Positions 34,458 to 36,868 of a DNA stretch of 36,868 bases are shown one piece after another. Positions within the stretch are counted from its first letter, which is position 1. Every line of letters starts with the position of its first letter. This stretch comes from an uncultured Prevotella sp. GTDB lineage: Bacteria > Bacteroidota > Bacteroidia > Bacteroidales > Bacteroidaceae. The notes under the pieces are model-generated. The model had not been told where the DNA came from, ran no database searches, and saw only the letters and a program-made list of their open reading frames with translations. The position numbers were made by a program, and so were the translations under genes. The stretch lies in NCBI GenBank assembly GCA_900543585.1, contig UQRP01000027.1, positions 1 to 36,868 of the forward strand. Reading direction: 5' to 3'.

Positions 34458-35729
34458 TCATTCGAACTCCTTCTTCAGGACTTCCAAGACGTGGTCGACG
34501 GTTTCCTCTTCGAGGTCAGCTTTCTCGACGAGCATCTCGCGCGGAGCATTGAGCACCTGCTTGGCAGTCTCCAGACCTATCTTCTTGATAGCGTCGATGA
34601 CCCACTGGTCGATTTCGTCGTTGAACTGGTCGAGGTAGACATCATCCTCGTCGCCATTCTCGCCATTGCCCTCGACGACACGATAGACGTCGATGGTATA
34701 TTCTGTGAGCATGCAGGCCAGTTTGATGTTCAGACCATTGCGGCCGATAGCCAGACTGACCTGGTCGGGCTGGAGATAGACGTCAGCCTTCTTGTTCTCA
34801 TCATCGAGTTTGATGTCCGTGATGGTGGCAGGGCTCAGTGCACGCTGGATGAAGAGCTTGGTATTGGCTGTCCAGCTGATGACGTCGATATTCTCATTGC
34901 AGAGCTCATGCACGATGCCGTGGACCCGGCTGCCATGAACACCCACGCAGGCGCCGACGGGGTCGATGCGGTCATCGAAACTCTCGACAGCCACCTTGGC
35001 ACGCTCACCGGGCATACGGGCTACCTTCTTGATGGCGATAAGGCCGTCCTGAATCTCAGGGACCTCACGCTCCAGCAGACGCTGCAGGAAGGTGGGACTT
35101 GTGCGGGAGAGGATAATCTTGGGGTTGTTGTTCTCGTTGTCAACACGCTCGATGACGGCCAACACCGTCTCACCCTTGCGGTAGACATCAGCGGGAATCT
35201 GCTCGCTCTTGGGCAGGATGAGCTCATTGTTGTCGTCGTCAATGAGCAGCACCTCGCGCTTCCAGGTCTGGTAGACCTCTGCGGAGATGAGCTGGCCCAC
35301 ACGGTCCTTATACTTATTGAAGAGGGCGTCGTGCTCAAGCTCAAGAATCTTGCTGGCAAGGGTCTGGCGCAGGGTGAGGATAGCGCGACGGCCGAACTTG
35401 GCGAAGTTGACAGGCTCTGAGACCTCCTCGCCGACCTCGTAGTCGGGCTCTATCTTCTGTGCGTCGGCAAGGCTTATCTCCTTGTTCTTGTCAGCCACGT
35501 CGCCATTGGCCACGACAACGCGGTTGCGGTAAATCTCAAAGTCACCCTTGTCAGGGTTGACAATGACATCAAAATTCTCGTCCGAGCCGTAAATCTTGGC
35601 AAGAACGTTGCGGAAGCTTTCCTCAAGGACGCTGACCAATGTAGTGCGGTCGATATGCTTAGTGTCCTGGAACTCACGGAATGAGCCTATCATGCTCACC
35701 TGTTCGTCATCTTTCTTTATTGCTGGCAT
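34458..35729 (-). CDS. nusA: Transcription termination/antitermination factor NusA
   Basis: 423 residues. Order: NusA N-terminal domain (about 1-135, with IDRTTLVSVLEESFRNVLAKIYG), S1 (about 150-215, with GETVLAVIERVD), and two KH domains (about 240-375, with GVHGSRVHGIVHEL and SLAIGRNGLNIKLA). A short acidic C-terminus follows. It binds RNA polymerase and nascent RNA and affects pausing and hairpin-dependent termination. Its operon leader carries a terminator-like hairpin (36247-36281), which would allow feedback control; this is inference. Confidence 0.96.
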   Translation of the reverse strand: MPAIKKDDEQVSMIGSFREFQDTKHIDRTTLVSVLEESFRNVLAKIYGSDENFDVIVNPDKGDFEIYRNRVVVANGDVADKNKEISLADAQKIEPDYEVGEEVSEPVNFAKFGRRAILTLRQTLASKILELEHDALFNKYKDRVGQLISAEVYQTWKREVLLIDDDNNELILPKSEQIPADVYRKGETVLAVIERVDNENNNPKIILSRTSPTFLQRLLEREVPEIQDGLIAIKKVARMPGERAKVAVESFDDRIDPVGACVGVHGSRVHGIVHELCNENIDVISWTANTKLFIQRALSPATITDIKLDDENKKADVYLQPDQVSLAIGRNGLNIKLACMLTEYTIDVYRVVEGNGENGDEDDVYLDQFNDEIDQWVIDAIKKIGLETAKQVLNAPREMLVEKADLEEETVDHVLEVLKKEFE

Positions 35730-35756
35730 AGCTGTTTATCTGTCTTTATATTTTTC

Positions 35757-36224
35757 TTATTTGAACGAAATTAGATATTTGGTGTACTTCACCTCGTCCA
35801 TATTGAACTGGTGGTCGACATCCATCTTCACGGGGCGTTTCTTGCCCTCTACCTTCACCTTCTCGTTGACGCTGACAATGAAGTTGCGGCCGTCAACGCT
35901 CTTCAGGACGCCTTTGAACTTTTTGCCCTCGGCATCCAAGACCTCCACGGGCTCACCGATGAAGATCTCATATTGCTGCGGCACTTTGAAAGGCTGGCCC
36001 AGACCGGCCGAGCCGACCTCAAGCTCATAGTCTTCCTCATCGCGGCTGAGATGGTCTTCGATATACTGGCTCAGCTGAGCACAGTCTTCTATCCATACAC
36101 CGTCGGCATGGTCGATTTCTACTGTAATCTTGTCATCCGCGCTGATGTTTAGGTCTACAAGGAAATATTCCTTGTCCTTGAGCCATTCGTCTACTAATCC
36201 TTTTACGACGTTCTTGTCTATCAT
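35757..36224 (-). CDS. rimP: Ribosome maturation factor RimP
   Basis: 155 residues, usual size. It helps 30S subunit assembly. An N-terminal alpha/beta domain (about 1-75, with VWIEDCAQLSQYIEDHL and the LEVGSAGLGQPF segment) and a C-terminal SH3-like domain (about 85-155) are seen. It is first in rimP-nusA-infB, 27 bases before nusA, the standard order in many bacteria. Confidence 0.93.
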   Translation of the reverse strand: MIDKNVVKGLVDEWLKDKEYFLVDLNISADDKITVEIDHADGVWIEDCAQLSQYIEDHLSRDEEDYELEVGSAGLGQPFKVPQQYEIFIGEPVEVLDAEGKKFKGVLKSVDGRNFIVSVNEKVKVEGKKRPVKMDVDHQFNMDEVKYTKYLISFK

Positions 36225-36246
36225 TCTTTATCTAAAAAGTAGTTAT

Positions 36247-36281
36247 AAAAAAATGAGGAACTCTCTCTGGAGTCCCTCATT
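36247..36281 (-). terminator. Terminator-like hairpin in the rimP-nusA-infB leader
   Basis: On the minus strand a 12-base-pair stem (AATGAGGGACTC with GAGTTCCTCATT, one G-U) with a 6-base loop is followed by a run of seven T that starts in the stem base. It begins about 7 bases after the predicted transcription start and ends 23 bases before the rimP start codon. Confidence 0.7.
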
Positions 36282-36294
36282 CCACTGAACACTG

Positions 36295-36326
36295 CAAAGT
36301 TACTAACTTTTTGGCATTCCTACAAG
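36295..36326 (-). promoter_or_regulatory. Promoter of rimP-nusA-infB
   Basis: On the minus strand, CTTG (36323-36326) is followed after 20 bases by TAACTTTG (36295-36302) and CAG, a full match to the Bacteroidetes promoter pattern. The predicted start is near 36288. Confidence 0.7.
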
Positions 36327-36439
36327 AATTTATTCGTTTTTTATTAGATTTTTCTCTCTTTTCCACTACCCGTCAGCCGTTGTCTGTATCACAAATCACA
36401 TTATCACAGTTTCTTGGTAATATTATGGTGGACACATTC

Positions 36440-36868
36440 CTATCTCGTCTTCTTTCGGTATTCAAGGGGTGGCATGCCAACCTTGGCACGGAAGCGGGAA
36501 GAGAAATAGTCGGAGGAGTCGAAATTGAGACGATAGGCTATCTCCTTAACGCTCAGGTCAGAGATGGCAAGAAGCTCCTTGGCGCGCTGTATGCGCAGCT
36601 CCTGCTGATAGAGCGCAGGGGAGACACCCGTATATTCTTTGAAAAGCTTGCGGAAGTTGCTGTAGCTGATGCCACTCTCGGCTGCTATCTGCTGGATGGA
36701 TACCGGCGACTCCAAGGTCTCGCGGATACGGAGACGCGCGCTGTTGATGATGTCGACATGAATCTTATCGTGGGTGAACAGCCGGTTGCGCTCAAAGGCA
36801 TACATCAGACCTATGTAAGCGTCTCCACATTTGCGTAGACGTATTCACAAAAACGCCCCATGACATCT
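36440..36868 (-). CDS. AraC-family transcription regulator, C-terminal part, probably frameshifted and cut by the window edge
   Basis: A clean C-terminal AraC/XylS helix-turn-helix domain spans the frame ending at 36440: IQQIAAESGISYSNFRKLFKEYTG and KELLAISDLSVKEIAYRLNF then DSSDYFSSRFRAKVG. That frame opens from 36844 downward, and its first ATG is at 36805. Upstream the other frame, reading MGRFCEYVYA then out to a TAG at 36811-36813, looks like the natural continuation into the N-terminal domain. The two would join by one extra base between 36814 and 36844, giving EYVYRKCGDAYIGLMYAF. The gene is therefore either interrupted, a short regulator starting at 36805, or affected by a consensus error. 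The N-terminus is outside the window. Confidence 0.65.

Overview
The window looks like a chromosomal segment of a Bacteroidales bacterium, most likely Prevotella or a close relative. The evidence is SusC/SusD-type outer-membrane genes, Bacteroidetes-type promoters (TTG, 20 bases, then TAnnTTTG), a DUF4290-murA-rimM-dxr-rseP gene order, a sufBCDS operon directly behind rimP-nusA-infB, and Prevotella-like C-terminal ends on secreted enzymes. This assignment is inference from gene content; no rRNA or tRNA was seen.

Layout. (1) Positions 91-7682, minus strand: a hemicellulose (probably acetylated mannan) locus with two large secreted acetyl-xylan-esterase-type enzymes, a 58-residue small protein, a GH26 mannanase lipoprotein and a 388-residue secreted protein. 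The esterases and the 388-residue protein share a repeated module of about 105 residues, seven copies in all. (2) 8037-11268, minus: a YqiA-type hydrolase fused to a degenerate HAD-like domain, then nadD, gmk and yicC; two tandem-repeat arrays sit between the hydrolase and nadD. (3) 11359-17229, plus: tsaB, DUF4290, murA (catalytic Cys replaced by Asp), rimM, dxr and rseP, ending at a strong terminator. (4) 17497-24761, plus: SusC, SusD, a zinc metallohydrolase lipoprotein and a DUF4302 lipoprotein, ending at a terminator. (5) 24833-26008: 22-base tandem repeats, two canonical promoters and a zeta-type kinase gene overlapping a 59-codon partner, a probable toxin-antitoxin pair. (6) 26092-36224, minus: sufS, sufD, sufC and sufB, transcribed in the order B-C-D-S behind rimP-nusA-infB. 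(7) The right edge cuts an AraC-type regulator gene.

The most striking signals are reading-frame breaks at simple repeats. The SusC gene has nine G where eight would keep the signal peptide in frame. One esterase has a two-base excess in an AT repeat just before its catalytic histidine. A third apparent break affects the AraC gene. They could be phase-variable switches, decay or consensus errors; reads over each site would decide. Also notable are the probable new toxin-antitoxin pair, the shared module family, a heptamer array that encodes the end of nadD, and a terminator-like leader before rimP-nusA-infB.
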